Assembly: GCF_012911815.1 (NCBI RefSeq)
Contig: NZ_JAATNW010000001.1
Location: 186,001-250,000, forward strand
From: Alteromonas ponticola
Lineage (GTDB): Bacteria > Pseudomonadota > Gammaproteobacteria > Enterobacterales > Alteromonadaceae
DNA: 64,000 nucleotides
Reading direction: 5' to 3'
The position numbers and the translations under genes were made by a program. Position 1 is the stretch's first letter; each line of letters starts with the position of its first letter. Below are positions 21,030 to 30,505 of this stretch, piece after piece. The notes under the pieces were generated by a model, which did no database searches, was not told the origin of the DNA, and worked only from the letters and a program-made list of their open reading frames with translations.

Positions 21030-21923
21030 TTATTCAGCTATGTCATCGGGATTATGTAGCCTGACCAGTTCTAGTCGCGCATAGCGATGCTCTACGTAGT
21101 CAAATACATTGGTGCTTAAGGCAAGTTTGAAGTAGTTCGCTGCGATGCCGCGATTACCTTGTTGGGTGTGAAATTTTCCAAGATAAAAATAGGCCTCACA
21201 TAATCTGTCGGTTAGCTCTTTTTGACTGGATATCCCTTCTACCAGGGCAGCAAGTACTTGCTGTTCGGAAAGATCGCCAAGAAACAAGTCGACCAGTTTA
21301 GTCGCCCAATGTGACGCATCCAGCTTCTCTCGCATGCTTGTTAATTTGATTCTACCTTGCTCAGTGTCCACTTCAGCTGCAGCAAAATAGGTCCATAAAG
21401 CGCGAAATGGGTCTGATTCATCTATCGCCAGAAAACGGTTCAAATCTTTTACTGCTAAATCAGAGCGACCACCATAGTAAAGTGCGATGCCTCTATTCAA
21501 AAAAGCGAAGTCGTAATTGGGGTTAATGTCTAGCGTGGAATCGAATGCTTCATAAGCCTGAATAAAATCCATTTGCTGAATATAATGAATTCCAATGGAA
21601 TTATAGGCTTCTGCCATGTCCGGTTTTAATACCAGTGCCTGAGAGTAATCAAATTGAGCCAGTCCCCCAAGGCCAACGCTGTCGTATAACATACCGCGCT
21701 GGTAAAACAATTCGGCCTTATCTTCATCGTTAATGGTTTCGCTGGCAAGGATCTGATTGTATCGAGCAATCGCCATTTGCGAACGTGGGTTTATCGGCGC
21801 AGGTTCTGCAAGCAACAGATTACCCATCTCCGCTTTAGGTTTTGCAGGGCTTGCGGTTTGTGCACAGCCACTCAAAATAACAGAGCTACATAAAAATAAA
21901 GTGAGACTTATAAAGTGGCGCAT
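21030..21923 (-). CDS. nlpI: lipoprotein NlpI, TPR-repeat
   Basis: NlpI is an outer-membrane lipoprotein that scaffolds peptidoglycan hydrolases and brings MepS to the protease Prc. I start it at the ATG at 21923, which gives MRHFISLTLFLCSSVILSGC with a lipobox (LSGC) at residues 17-20; the longer frame has no signal. TPR helices follow at about 60-200, including GMLYDSVGLGGLAQFDYSQAL, AYNSIGIHYIQQ and FLNRGIALYYGG (quoted in parts). The 297-residue length matches E. coli NlpI (294). In E. coli it follows pnp directly; here about 1.4 kb containing cdd, an SGNH fragment and a DUF1244 gene intervenes. Confidence 0.93.
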   Translation of the reverse strand: MRHFISLTLFLCSSVILSGCAQTASPAKPKAEMGNLLLAEPAPINPRSQMAIARYNQILASETINDEDKAELFYQRGMLYDSVGLGGLAQFDYSQALVLKPDMAEAYNSIGIHYIQQMDFIQAYEAFDSTLDINPNYDFAFLNRGIALYYGGRSDLAVKDLNRFLAIDESDPFRALWTYFAAAEVDTEQGRIKLTSMREKLDASHWATKLVDLFLGDLSEQQVLAALVEGISSQKELTDRLCEAYFYLGKFHTQQGNRGIAANYFKLALSTNVFDYVEHRYARLELVRLHNPDDIAE

Positions 21924-22039
21924 GTTAAAAAGAAATCTCGAAAGCAAGTGAAACGCTGCAAACCGTCTGCAGCTGAAAGCCGTCACGATCGCGTATTTGA
22001 TTGTAAAAGTAAAGTATAACACGCAAATCATGAAGTAAT

Positions 22040-22426
22040 ATGGATACTCAAACCCTTAAAAACCACGCCTTAATTGCGCAGAAAAATGCTCACGCTCCGT
22101 ACTCAAATTTCAAAGTGGGTGCCGCCATATTAGGCCAGGATGGTCAAATTTATTCGGGCTGTAATGTTGAAAATGTGGCCTATCCGTTGGGCCAATGCGC
22201 AGAAGCGACAGCAATTGGAACCATGGTAAGTAATTCATGCACCAAAATCGATAAAATTGTTATTGTCAGCCCGAATGACCAACTCTGCTTCCCCTGCGGC
22301 GGTTGCCGCCAAAAAATCGCTGAGTTTGCCGACAAAGATACCGAAATTGTTATGATTGACCAGACAAACGAACAAAAAACTGTGCTGCTTTCAGAGCTGC
22401 TTCCTTTTGCCTTTCAAATGGAATAG
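22040..22426 (+). CDS. cdd: cytidine deaminase
   Basis: Cdd converts cytidine and deoxycytidine to uridine and deoxyuridine in pyrimidine salvage. The 128-residue protein is the short, tetrameric, three-cysteine type. It has HAPYSNFKVGAA near the start, the catalytic CAEATAIG motif (Cys then His-equivalent C, with E as proton shuttle) and the second zinc motif PCGGCRQ. ATG 22040 follows a 116-base divergent gap from nlpI. The stop at 22424-22426 is followed immediately, in the same frame, by the GTG of the next open frame. Confidence 0.92.
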   Translation: MDTQTLKNHALIAQKNAHAPYSNFKVGAAILGQDGQIYSGCNVENVAYPLGQCAEATAIGTMVSNSCTKIDKIVIVSPNDQLCFPCGGCRQKIAEFADKDTEIVMIDQTNEQKTVLLSELLPFAFQME

Positions 22427-22918
22427 GTGTGTTTACTTACACCAGACAGCCATCTTAACTGGAAGGGATCAATGCGTTTATTTGCAGGGATTCTTGCTCA
22501 CCTGGGGCTACCTTTAACGCAAAAATTCAACGTTACCGGCAATAGAGTGATGGTGGGTGATCTGGGTAAAAAATTCGATCCGACGATTGCAGAGCATGCA
22601 GAAGTAATTGCCCCATTTAACATCCGTGGCCGTCGAAATATTCACAAGTACAAACCTAAAAAGGGTCATTTGGGTAGAGTAAATGTATGGCAGAATGATG
22701 CCCCACTCAGTGATAAGAAAATTCTTGTATTTGGTAACTCATTTTTCGCCGAAGGAACAAGCCAATATCATTTAACCTGGTGGTTGAGTCAGTATTTCGC
22801 TCAGGTACATTTTGTCTGGGCGGTGTCCCCCGATTGGAAATTAGTCGACAAAATGCAGCCGGATATACTGATATGTCAGACCATCGAACGGTTCATGAGA
22901 AATCCCCCCAAAAGTTAA
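22427..22918 (+). pseudogene. C-terminal SGNH/AlgX-AlgJ-like fragment abutting cdd
   Basis: This 163-residue frame resembles only the C-terminal half of SGNH-fold O-acetyltransferase/hydrolase proteins of the AlgX/AlgJ group. The D-x-H pair is D7/H9 (TPDSHLNWKG) and a serine block is GNSFF with S105. The 96-residue gap fits the family's Asp/His-to-Ser spacing as I recall it for AlgX. The conserved N-terminal half and signal or anchor are absent, and the match begins right after the cdd stop, in the same frame. GTG 22427 is the only upstream start and has no Shine-Dalgarno of its own. I read it as a truncated remnant; a short functional protein is less likely. Confidence 0.6.
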
Positions 22919-22959
22919 CTTCACACAGAGCATGATGTCTGTACTGTCATTATATCCGG

Positions 22960-23250
22960 TTAACTGTTACGTTGTTGAAGCGCTGTCAGCTGCGCTTCAG
23001 TAGCTGGAAGCTGGTGCTTTTCCTTCCATTCACTATAGGGCATTTTATAGATATGTTCACGGGCTTGCTCATAGTCAAGGTCGATGCCCTCGTTTTGCGC
23101 TGCTTCTGCATACCATTTAGCTAAACAGTTACGACAGAAGTCGGCTAAAATCATTAAATCAATATTCTGTACTTCCTTGTGCATATCAAGATGTTTAAGA
23201 AGCCGGTTAAATACTTCTGCATCGATTTTATTTTGCGTCAAACTGTCCAT
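22960..23250 (-). CDS. DUF1244 small protein
   Basis: This 96-residue soluble protein matches DUF1244: the ILADFCRNCLAKWY motif in the middle, then AREHIYKMPYSEWK and a QLPATEAQ tail. The two cysteines in CRNC could bind a metal or act in redox, but no function is established. It lies downstream of pnp on the same strand, separated by a clear terminator, so it is probably transcribed by readthrough or from its own promoter. Confidence 0.85.
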   Translation of the reverse strand: MDSLTQNKIDAEVFNRLLKHLDMHKEVQNIDLMILADFCRNCLAKWYAEAAQNEGIDLDYEQAREHIYKMPYSEWKEKHQLPATEAQLTALQQRNS

Positions 23251-23263
23251 CTATTTCTCCAAC

Positions 23264-23294
23264 AAAAAAAGGGAGCGAAATTTTCGCTCCCTTT
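23264..23294 (-). terminator. Rho-independent terminator after pnp
   Basis: GGGAGCGA at 23271-23278 pairs with TCGCTCCC at 23284-23291, with extra A-T pairs at the base; on the minus strand the stem is followed by a run of seven Us (As at 23264-23270). It lies 20 bases after the pnp stop and before DUF1244. Confidence 0.85.
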
Positions 23295-23311
23295 GATACG
23301 GTTAATTCAGA

Positions 23312-25426
23312 TTAGTCTTCTTTAGGCTGCTCTGGCGCTGCAGGTTTTTCCAGCAGCTCTTTTATGCTTAGACGTACGCGATTCTGGCGATCGATTTCCA
23401 TCACTTTCACGTCTGTCATTTGACCTTCAGAAAGATAATCAGACACTTTGTTCACGCGCTCATGAGCGATTTGCGAAATGTGAACCAAGCCTTCTTTACC
23501 CGGCAATACTTCTACAAACGCACCGAAGTCAACGATACGCGTGACTTTGCCGTGGTAAGTTTTGCCTACTTCAATTTCAGCCGTTACCGCTTCAATCATG
23601 CTGATAGCTTTCTCAGATTTCGCACGTTCAGTCGCAAAGATCTTGATAGTGCCGTCATCTTCGATTTCGATATTAGTATCTGACGCTTCAGTAATCTGAC
23701 GAATCATCGCACCGCCTTTACCAATTACATCACGGATCTTGTCCTGGTCAATTTTAATAGTATAAATGCGAGGTGCAAATTCACTCAGCTCTTCACGGTG
23801 ACCACCGATAGCTTCATCCATAACATTCAGGATGTGAAGACGAGCTTCTTTAGCCTGTTTTAGCGCTACCTGCATGATTTCCTTGGTGATACCTTCAATC
23901 TTGATATCCATCTGCAGTGCAGTAATACCATTGGTCGTACCCGCTACTTTAAAGTCCATGTCTCCCAGGTGATCTTCATCGCCCAGAATATCTGAAAGTA
24001 CAACAAAATTGTCATCACTTTTCACCAGACCCATCGCAATACCAGCAACTGATGCTTTAATTGGTACACCTGCATCCATTAGCGCCAACGAGGTACCACA
24101 CACTGATGCCATTGACGAAGAACCGTTTGACTCAGTAATTTCTGAAACAACGCGCACTACGTAAGGAAATTCAGCTTCATCAGGCATGACCGCCTGAATA
24201 CCACGCTTGGCCAAACGACCGTGACCAATCTCACGACGCTTAGGCGAACCAATCATGCCTGTTTCCCCAACACAGTATGGAGGGAAGTTGTAGTGAAGCA
24301 TGAAACGGCTATCACGTTTGCCCTGCAACTCATCGATCATCTGCGCATCGCGTTCAGTACCTAACGTTGCCACTACCAGCGCCTGCGTCTCACCGCGAGT
24401 GAATACTGCAGAACCGTGCGCACGCGGTAAAATACCTGTAGAGACATCAAGCGCACGCACCATTGCCGGTTCACGACCGTCAATACGCGGTTGACCATCT
24501 AAAATTCTTGAGCGAACCACGTCGCTTTCCAGCGTATGAAGCATATCCAGCGCTTCTTTTTCATCTTGCTCAGAATCACGCTCAATAATTTCTGCCAGTG
24601 CTTTTTCAGTCACAGCAGTGACGGCATCTTTACGCTGCATTTTATCTGAAATTTGATACGCTTCGGTCATGCCCTTTTCAGCCAATTCTTTGACTAAAAG
24701 TTTCAACTGAGTATTTTCTTCTTTAGGCTGCCAGTTCCACTTTTCAGTGCCGACCATGCCAGCGAAATCGGAAACGGCGTCAATCACAGTCTGCATTTGC
24801 TCATGACCAAACATAACAGCACCAAGCATGACGTCTTCAGACAGCACTGATGCTTCAGATTCAACCATTAACACTGCATTTTGTGTACCCGCTACGACTA
24901 AATCGAGCTGGCTGGTTTCTTGTTCAGTAGTGCGTGTATTCAGCATGTATTCGCCATCTGAATAACCCACACGAGCGGCACCAATTGGGCCATTAAATGG
25001 CATTCCTGAAATGGCCAGCGCTGCAGAAGTTCCGATCATTGAAATGATATCAGTAGGAATTTCAGGGTTTGCAGAAACCACGGTTACTACGACCTGAACT
25101 TCGTTTTTGAAACCATCTGGAAATAATGGGCGGATTGGGCGGTCGATAAGACGCGCGGTCAGGGTTTCACCTTCAGATGGGCGCCCTTCTCGCTTGAAAA
25201 AACCACCGGGGATTTTACCCGCAGCATAGGTTTTTTCCTGATAATTAACGGTTAATGGAAAGAAGTCCTGATCTGCTTTGGCTTCTTTTTTTCCCACAAC
25301 TGTGACTAACACAGATGTGTCATCCATGCTTGCCATAACGGCAGCGGTTGCTTGACGGGCAATAACCCCCGTTTCAAGCGTTACAGTATGCTGTCCATAC
25401 TGAAATGATTTAGTAATAGGAGTCAC
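23312..25426 (-). CDS. pnp: polyribonucleotide nucleotidyltransferase (PNPase)
   Basis: PNPase degrades RNA 3' to 5' by phosphorolysis and is part of the degradosome. I start at GTG 25426 ([20 protein letters not shown]), which aligns with the usual N-terminus and has AAAGGA eight bases upstream; the frame's farther ATG would add 28 unrelated residues. The 704 residues hold two RNase PH domains (about 10-140 and 320-540, with [12 protein letters not shown] and [14 protein letters not shown]), a KH domain ([15 protein letters not shown], about 560-610) and an S1 domain (about 625-690). The usual upstream rpsO is absent. Confidence 0.98.
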   Translation of the reverse strand: MTPITKSFQYGQHTVTLETGVIARQATAAVMASMDDTSVLVTVVGKKEAKADQDFFPLTVNYQEKTYAAGKIPGGFFKREGRPSEGETLTARLIDRPIRPLFPDGFKNEVQVVVTVVSANPEIPTDIISMIGTSAALAISGMPFNGPIGAARVGYSDGEYMLNTRTTEQETSQLDLVVAGTQNAVLMVESEASVLSEDVMLGAVMFGHEQMQTVIDAVSDFAGMVGTEKWNWQPKEENTQLKLLVKELAEKGMTEAYQISDKMQRKDAVTAVTEKALAEIIERDSEQDEKEALDMLHTLESDVVRSRILDGQPRIDGREPAMVRALDVSTGILPRAHGSAVFTRGETQALVVATLGTERDAQMIDELQGKRDSRFMLHYNFPPYCVGETGMIGSPKRREIGHGRLAKRGIQAVMPDEAEFPYVVRVVSEITESNGSSSMASVCGTSLALMDAGVPIKASVAGIAMGLVKSDDNFVVLSDILGDEDHLGDMDFKVAGTTNGITALQMDIKIEGITKEIMQVALKQAKEARLHILNVMDEAIGGHREELSEFAPRIYTIKIDQDKIRDVIGKGGAMIRQITEASDTNIEIEDDGTIKIFATERAKSEKAISMIEAVTAEIEVGKTYHGKVTRIVDFGAFVEVLPGKEGLVHISQIAHERVNKVSDYLSEGQMTDVKVMEIDRQNRVRLSIKELLEKPAAPEQPKED

Positions 25427-25524
25427 TATTTGTCCTTTCTCTTCAATTCTATTTTTGTTTCGCTTTTCAACGCGGCCGATAGTATAGCTGCGAATAGCAA
25501 TGAATACCATTGTGAAATCAAGAT

Positions 25525-25549
25525 GCTGACAGATAAACCTGTGTTCAGC
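25525..25549 (-). promoter_or_regulatory. stem-loop in the pnp leader
   Basis: GCTGA at 25525-25529 pairs with TCAGC at 25545-25549 and CAG at 25530-25532 with CTG at 25539-25541, leaving a small internal loop. It is about 100 bases upstream of the pnp GTG. E. coli pnp carries an RNase III-cleaved leader hairpin for autoregulation; this could play that part, but the stem is short. Confidence 0.3.
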
Positions 25550-25578
25550 TTCAGTACAAGTTCAAAAGGGTGACACTA

Positions 25579-26460
25579 TCAGGATTTTTTCTGACCAGCG
25601 TGAACTGCTCTATCTTCCTGTTCCTGAAGTTCTTTAAACCAAAGGCTCATCCAGTCAGCGCTTATTTTTTGTTGCAGAGAGTAGGCTTGATCAGTTGGAC
25701 AGAACAGTGAAACCGTAACGATAAGTTTTGCATACTCGTTCGTCTCCACCATGACATCGGGATCAATTGAAATAAATTCTGCATCGAGATTTCGTTCGAT
25801 TAACCCTTTGTAACGTTCAGCAACATCGCGAAAATACTCGCAGTGTGCGCGCGCTCTGGCGATAAATGCGGGTAACAGCTTATACGCATTTGCTGTAGGC
25901 TCATTGGTTAAGGAAAAAGTGTGCATAGTATAGCGACGCAAGAAGTTCAGGTTTCTGACTGTCTGCGTTACTAATTGACTATTGGGTACATAGATATGTT
26001 TACCCGTATAGGAAAAAGACTCAGGATCGACTTCCAGCAGTGCCGTTTTAGCCCAGTCCATTTCAACCACTTCACCCAGGTTTTGATTCATCTGTATCCA
26101 GTCACCTACCCTGAACGGCCTGGCGCCTAAATAGTAGATAAATCCCATAAAGCACTGGATGAATTCGCGGGTAGCCAGAACGATGGCAACCATAAAGGCC
26201 GCTATAGAAATCGCCAAAGATTGAATCTCTGATGCCCAAACCATCATCACCAGAATGATCAGCAAGGCATTGCCCAATTGCGCCAGAATTGTTATCTGAT
26301 GCCGTCTGTCTTCTCCCTGACGATTGCTTCGCTTCTTAATAATCTTAAGAATGACACGCTTGACCAATAAGAACACGAAAATTAATAACGCAGAGGCTAA
26401 CAACTTATTCGCGCCTAAGAAGGTTATTACTTCTCTCCACACTGCGTTAATTTCTGTCAC
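25579..26460 (-). CDS. MscS-family mechanosensitive ion channel
   Basis: This 293-residue inner-membrane protein has three hydrophobic segments (about 17-37, 60-80, 83-105) and then the MscS beta domain: FYYLGARPFRVGDWIQ-like (IYYLGARPFRVGDWI), GEVVEMDWAKTALLEVD, and the IYVPNSQLVTQTVRNL segment. The pore helix SISIAAFMVAIVLATREF is less glycine-rich than in MscS proper. The basic, Q-rich C-terminus is soluble. Such channels release solutes on hypo-osmotic shock, which fits the adjacent proline genes. GTG 26460 has AGGAG upstream. The gene lies between proA and pnp, outside their terminators. Confidence 0.85.
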   Translation of the reverse strand: MTEINAVWREVITFLGANKLLASALLIFVFLLVKRVILKIIKKRSNRQGEDRRHQITILAQLGNALLIILVMMVWASEIQSLAISIAAFMVAIVLATREFIQCFMGFIYYLGARPFRVGDWIQMNQNLGEVVEMDWAKTALLEVDPESFSYTGKHIYVPNSQLVTQTVRNLNFLRRYTMHTFSLTNEPTANAYKLLPAFIARARAHCEYFRDVAERYKGLIERNLDAEFISIDPDVMVETNEYAKLIVTVSLFCPTDQAYSLQQKISADWMSLWFKELQEQEDRAVHAGQKKS

Positions 26461-26485
26461 TCACCCACTCCTTTTTCCATACAAA

Positions 26486-26512
26486 TAAAAACACCGGAAA
26501 AGTTTCCGGTGT
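26486..26512 (-). terminator. Rho-independent terminator after proA
   Basis: ACACCGGAAA at 26491-26500 pairs with TTTCCGGTGT at 26503-26512; on the minus strand a U-rich run follows (As at 26487-26490). It lies 45 bases after the proA stop and 26 bases before the MscS gene start, and probably ends the putP-proB-proA transcript. Confidence 0.85.
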
Positions 26513-26556
26513 TTGGCATTATGAACAAGGTAAGCTATTGATACAATACAGACCAG

Positions 26557-27804
26557 TTATGATCTGATTTGACCTTCCCCGTTTACCAGATATTTTTCAG
26601 TCGTCAACGACTCCAGTCCCATTGGACCATAGGCATGAAGCTTAGTGGTTGCGATGCCAATTTCCGCACCGAGTCCCAGTTGACTGCCGTCGGAAAAGCG
26701 TGACGAAGCGTTGACCATAACCACTGACGCATCGGCAGTACGCTGGAAACGCGTTGCTGCTGCCTTATCTTCAGTACAAATAACTTCAGTATGGTTACTG
26801 CCAAAGCGAGCGATATGCTTGAGTGCATGATCCATATCATCGACCACGCGGATAGCGATCTCTAAATCAAGATATTCTTCACCATAGCCACTCTCTTCAA
26901 TCACATCTGCATCCGGGAACCATTTGCTGGTTCTTTCGTCAACGTGCAATTTTACCTTGTGCTCTGCTAGTGCTTCTGCAACCTTGGGCAGAAAGTCACC
27001 GGCAACAGCCTGATGAACTAATAAACCCTCAAGTGCATTACACACACCAGTGCGCTGAGTTTTGCCGTTTAACAACAGGTTCATAGCTTTATCTAAATCT
27101 GCTTCTTTATCAACATACAGGTGGCAGACACCTTTGAAATGCTGGATTACCGGTACTTTTGCATTATCAGTAACGTAATTTATCAAGCCTTCGCCGCCAC
27201 GGGGAATGATTACATCGATATAGTCCCGCTGATTCATTAATTCTTGCATCAACCCACGATCTGGATCAGGTACTACGGTTATCAGTGCTTTAGGCAGCTT
27301 ATGCTTTTCCAGCACATCCTGAAGCAACCCTGCAATGGCAAGGCTTGAATCCAGCGCCTCTTTACCACCGCGCAGTATCACTGCGTTACCTGACTTGAAA
27401 CAAAGCGCACCGGCATCTGCCGTCACATTGGGACGCGCTTCATAGATCATGCAGACAACGCCAAGTGGGATCCGCATTTTTCTAATATCAAGGCCATTGG
27501 GGCGTTTTCCGAACTCGCGCGTTGCACCGACTGGATCAGGTAGCTCAACAATTGTTTCGATACCTTTCGCCATATCTTCGATGCGTTCGTCGTTCAAGAT
27601 TAATCTGTCGACCATTGAAGCTTCCAGATTATTGTCCTTTGCGCGAGCAACCTCTTTTTGGTTGACCTCAATAATTTTTTGTTTGTTTGCACGAATAGCT
27701 TCTGCCATGTCCTGCAAAACCTGATTCTTTTTACCTTCATCCAAGACAGCCAGCTCGTAAGCCGCTGCTTTGGCTTCTTGTGCTAGTTGTGTAATTAAAC
27801 TCAT
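26557..27804 (-). CDS. proA: gamma-glutamyl phosphate reductase ProA
   Basis: ProA reduces glutamate-5-phosphate to glutamate-5-semialdehyde with NADPH, the second step of proline synthesis. The 415-residue protein carries the aldehyde-dehydrogenase-like fold: YEARPNVTADAGALCFKSGN for nucleotide binding (about 120-140), and the catalytic cysteine in QRTGVCNALEG (about 252-262). The length is typical (417 in E. coli). Its start overlaps the proB stop by 4 bases, which is the common coupled proBA arrangement. Confidence 0.98.
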   Translation of the reverse strand: MSLITQLAQEAKAAAYELAVLDEGKKNQVLQDMAEAIRANKQKIIEVNQKEVARAKDNNLEASMVDRLILNDERIEDMAKGIETIVELPDPVGATREFGKRPNGLDIRKMRIPLGVVCMIYEARPNVTADAGALCFKSGNAVILRGGKEALDSSLAIAGLLQDVLEKHKLPKALITVVPDPDRGLMQELMNQRDYIDVIIPRGGEGLINYVTDNAKVPVIQHFKGVCHLYVDKEADLDKAMNLLLNGKTQRTGVCNALEGLLVHQAVAGDFLPKVAEALAEHKVKLHVDERTSKWFPDADVIEESGYGEEYLDLEIAIRVVDDMDHALKHIARFGSNHTEVICTEDKAAATRFQRTADASVVMVNASSRFSDGSQLGLGAEIGIATTKLHAYGPMGLESLTTEKYLVNGEGQIRS

Positions 27805-28907
27805 TCTTTCTCCAAATTTGCTATATGCTTGTTAGAAATAATCGGCCCGGTTTTTTTCTCAAACTCCTGCGCGAACTCTTCATTATCCTGCTTTGCAATA
27901 AAATTGAGCAGACAACTACTGTAATTCGAACGCGCCTTGACCAATTTTGTACCATCATCCTTTCTGACCAGAATAGTATCGCCAACAGAAAACTCACCTT
28001 TCACGGCAATGATTTCACTGCTGGTCAACTGTTCAGCTTCATTCTCCAGCGAGGCGGCAAAGTCACTTTCGACGATCACCTCACCCTGCGCATTCGACGT
28101 ATGACGCATCCAATGAATGTTTTCCTTCATTGGCTTGTCGTGCGCCTGGAAATGGGTCCCAGGATTTTGTCCTTCAAGCAACTGGTTAAAGGTTGTTTCT
28201 GTAAATCCGTTTACGATAAAGGTATCGATTCCATGCGAAACTGCCTTTTCCGCAGCTTCGATTTTGGTGCGCATACCACCTGTGCCTACGCCACCTTCAA
28301 CGGCGCCACCGGCCATGTCGTAGATACTCTGATCGATATTGTCTACCCACGACAGTAGCTCTGCGTCGTCATGCTCATTAGGATTCTTGTCATACAATCC
28401 ATTAACATCTGAGCAAATAATAAGTGCATCTGCATCAGCCGCCGCAGCAACCATTGCCGACAAATTATCATTATCGCCGACTTTGAGTTTGTCAGTGGTG
28501 ACCGTGTCATTCTCATTAATAATGGGCAGTATTTCATGCTCCAACAAACTGAAAATAGTTTCACGGATGCTGATATACCGTTCACGGTCTCGCAAGTCGG
28601 CATGGGTTAACAAGATCTGCGCCGATGGAAAGTCGAACAGTCTATCCCAGGTTGCAATCATCTCGGTTTGCCCTGCTGCTGCCATCGCCTTTTTAACCGC
28701 GATTTCAGATTTTTCGTGATCACTGAACTGGTGTGCACCTGCAGCGACAGAACCTGAAGACACAAGCACAACCTGAGTTCCCATAGCCCGACATTTAACA
28801 ATGAACTGGGCAATACTCAATAAATAGTGGCTGCTACAACCTATCTTATTAGGAGATATCAGCGCACTCCCAACTTTGACTACCACACGTTTCCAATTAT
28901 GACTCAT
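27801..28907 (-). CDS. proB: glutamate 5-kinase ProB with PUA domain
   Basis: ProB phosphorylates glutamate, the first and usually proline-inhibited step of proline synthesis. The 368-residue protein has the amino-acid kinase domain (1-255: VVKVGSALIS, VLVSSGSVAAG, NENDTV, KVGDNDNLSAMVA, GVGTGGMRTKIEAA) and a C-terminal PUA domain (about 275-355, EIIAVKGEFSVGDTILV). It lies between putP (19 bases upstream) and proA (4-base overlap), which makes a three-gene proline operon. Confidence 0.97.
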   Translation of the reverse strand: MSHNWKRVVVKVGSALISPNKIGCSSHYLLSIAQFIVKCRAMGTQVVLVSSGSVAAGAHQFSDHEKSEIAVKKAMAAAGQTEMIATWDRLFDFPSAQILLTHADLRDRERYISIRETIFSLLEHEILPIINENDTVTTDKLKVGDNDNLSAMVAAAADADALIICSDVNGLYDKNPNEHDDAELLSWVDNIDQSIYDMAGGAVEGGVGTGGMRTKIEAAEKAVSHGIDTFIVNGFTETTFNQLLEGQNPGTHFQAHDKPMKENIHWMRHTSNAQGEVIVESDFAASLENEAEQLTSSEIIAVKGEFSVGDTILVRKDDGTKLVKARSNYSSCLLNFIAKQDNEEFAQEFEKKTGPIISNKHIANLEKE

Positions 28908-28926
28908 GTATCTTACTCACCTTACT

Positions 28927-30426
28927 TTAACTTTTTTGCTCTGCCAGTTCCTGAGTAGCCTCTGCAAACATTCGTACTGTTGCTTGGCCAGGCTCTGTAT
29001 CGAGTTTTGATACCCCCCACAGCGTAAGCGAACTTACGAGAAACCCAGGAACGATTTCATACATCACGCTACTTAACGTTTTTCCATCTGGTAAAAGCGG
29101 CAGATAAATCCATACCAGAACGGTGACAGCACCTGATACGATGCCTGCCAACGCAGCTTTGTGCGTCAGGTCTCTTTTATACAGACAAAACAGCACTAAT
29201 GGACCAAATGCAGCACCAAATCCTGCCCACGCATTACTCACCAGCGATAAAATACTGTTTGACTGATCCATGGCCAGCAATAGTGCAGCTACCGCCACGC
29301 CTGCCACCCCTAATCTGCCCAGGGTTACCGTGGCTTTAGCACTCGCCTGCTTCTTTGATACAACATTTAAAATATCTTCGGTCAGCGAACTGGCTGAAAC
29401 CAGCAACTGCGACGAAATTGTACTCATAATCGCCGCCAGTATCGCTGCCATTAAAAATCCACTAATTAATGGATGAAACAATATCTGCGAAAAAAGAATA
29501 AATATTGTTTCAGGGTCATCCACCTGCAAACTAAATTGATTAGCATAGGCTATACCTACGAAACCTGTAGCCAATGCCCCAACAATGGTAACCAACATCC
29601 ACGACATGCCAATGTTTCTTGCAGTAGCGACTGCTTTGACTGACCTGATCGCCATAAACCGGACAATAATATGAGGCTGCCCAAAGTAACCCAGTCCCCA
29701 TGCCAGGCTTGATATCAATCCGATTACCGTCAACGATTCCCACGTCTGTGCCAAATTCGGAATTGATTCAAATGCCGCTGCATTCATTTGCCCTATGTCT
29801 TCAAATTGTGTGAAGGCAACAATTGGCACCAGTACCAGCGCGACAAACATGATACAACCTTGCACAAAGTCCGTAAGGCTTACGGCCAGAAAGCCACCCA
29901 ATAAAGTATAGGACACTACCACGCCAAGCGTTATGAAAAGTCCTAGTTGATAATCAAGCCCGAATGCACTCTCGAACAGCTTGCCACCCGCGACCAGCCC
30001 GGCTGATGTATAAAGGGTGAAGAACAAAACGATAATTATTGCTGAGACCATTCTTACGCTTGCATTGGCCTGCCCGAATCGTTTCGCAAAAAACTCTGGG
30101 ACGGTGAGTGAATCATCAGCCACTTCGGTGTAAACGCGCAGCTTTGGCGCAACGGCTAAATAATTTACCAGCGCACCGGCAACCAAGCCGATGGCAATAA
30201 ACATGGCATCAAATCCTGCCACAAACATAGCGCCTGGTAACCCCATCAACATCCAACCACTCATATCCGATGCGCCCGCGGATAATGCAGTTACCTGAGG
30301 GCTGACTTTGCGGCCACCCAGAATATATCCAGAAATATCGCTTGTTGATTGTCGATATGCGAATAAGCCAATACCTAACATCGCCACGAAATATAACGCC
30401 AGCGAGATATAGCTTTCTGCTTGCAT
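28927..30426 (-). CDS. putP: sodium/proline symporter PutP
   Basis: PutP imports proline with Na+. The 499-residue polytopic protein has about 13 hydrophobic helices and the family motifs: YxLGGRKVSPQVTALSAGASDMSGW near residues 35-60 (in part SAGASDMSGWMLMG), PEFFAKRFG, LGGFLAVSLTDFVQG, GYFGQPHIIVRFMA, and SSQLLVSASSLTEDI for the second Na+ site. ATG 30426 has GAGGTGA at the right spacing. It leads an operon with proB and proA and is preceded by a short leader with a terminator-like hairpin. Confidence 0.95.
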   Translation of the reverse strand: MQAESYISLALYFVAMLGIGLFAYRQSTSDISGYILGGRKVSPQVTALSAGASDMSGWMLMGLPGAMFVAGFDAMFIAIGLVAGALVNYLAVAPKLRVYTEVADDSLTVPEFFAKRFGQANASVRMVSAIIIVLFFTLYTSAGLVAGGKLFESAFGLDYQLGLFITLGVVVSYTLLGGFLAVSLTDFVQGCIMFVALVLVPIVAFTQFEDIGQMNAAAFESIPNLAQTWESLTVIGLISSLAWGLGYFGQPHIIVRFMAIRSVKAVATARNIGMSWMLVTIVGALATGFVGIAYANQFSLQVDDPETIFILFSQILFHPLISGFLMAAILAAIMSTISSQLLVSASSLTEDILNVVSKKQASAKATVTLGRLGVAGVAVAALLLAMDQSNSILSLVSNAWAGFGAAFGPLVLFCLYKRDLTHKAALAGIVSGAVTVLVWIYLPLLPDGKTLSSVMYEIVPGFLVSSLTLWGVSKLDTEPGQATVRMFAEATQELAEQKS

Positions 30427-30451
30427 AAAAGAAAATCACCTCATTTAGATT

Positions 30452-30489
30452 AAAAAAAAGGTGTTCGAGATACTTTTACATCGAACACC
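30452..30489 (-). terminator. intrinsic-terminator-like hairpin in the putP leader
   Basis: On the minus strand GGTGTTCGA (30489-30481) pairs perfectly with TCGAACACC (30468-30460) around a 12-base loop, followed at once by eight Us (As at 30452-30459). The U-run ends 26 bases before the putP ATG at 30426. The form is that of a leader attenuator; see the findings. Confidence 0.8.
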
Positions 30490-30505
30490 ATTAATTCGAA
30501 CTCTA

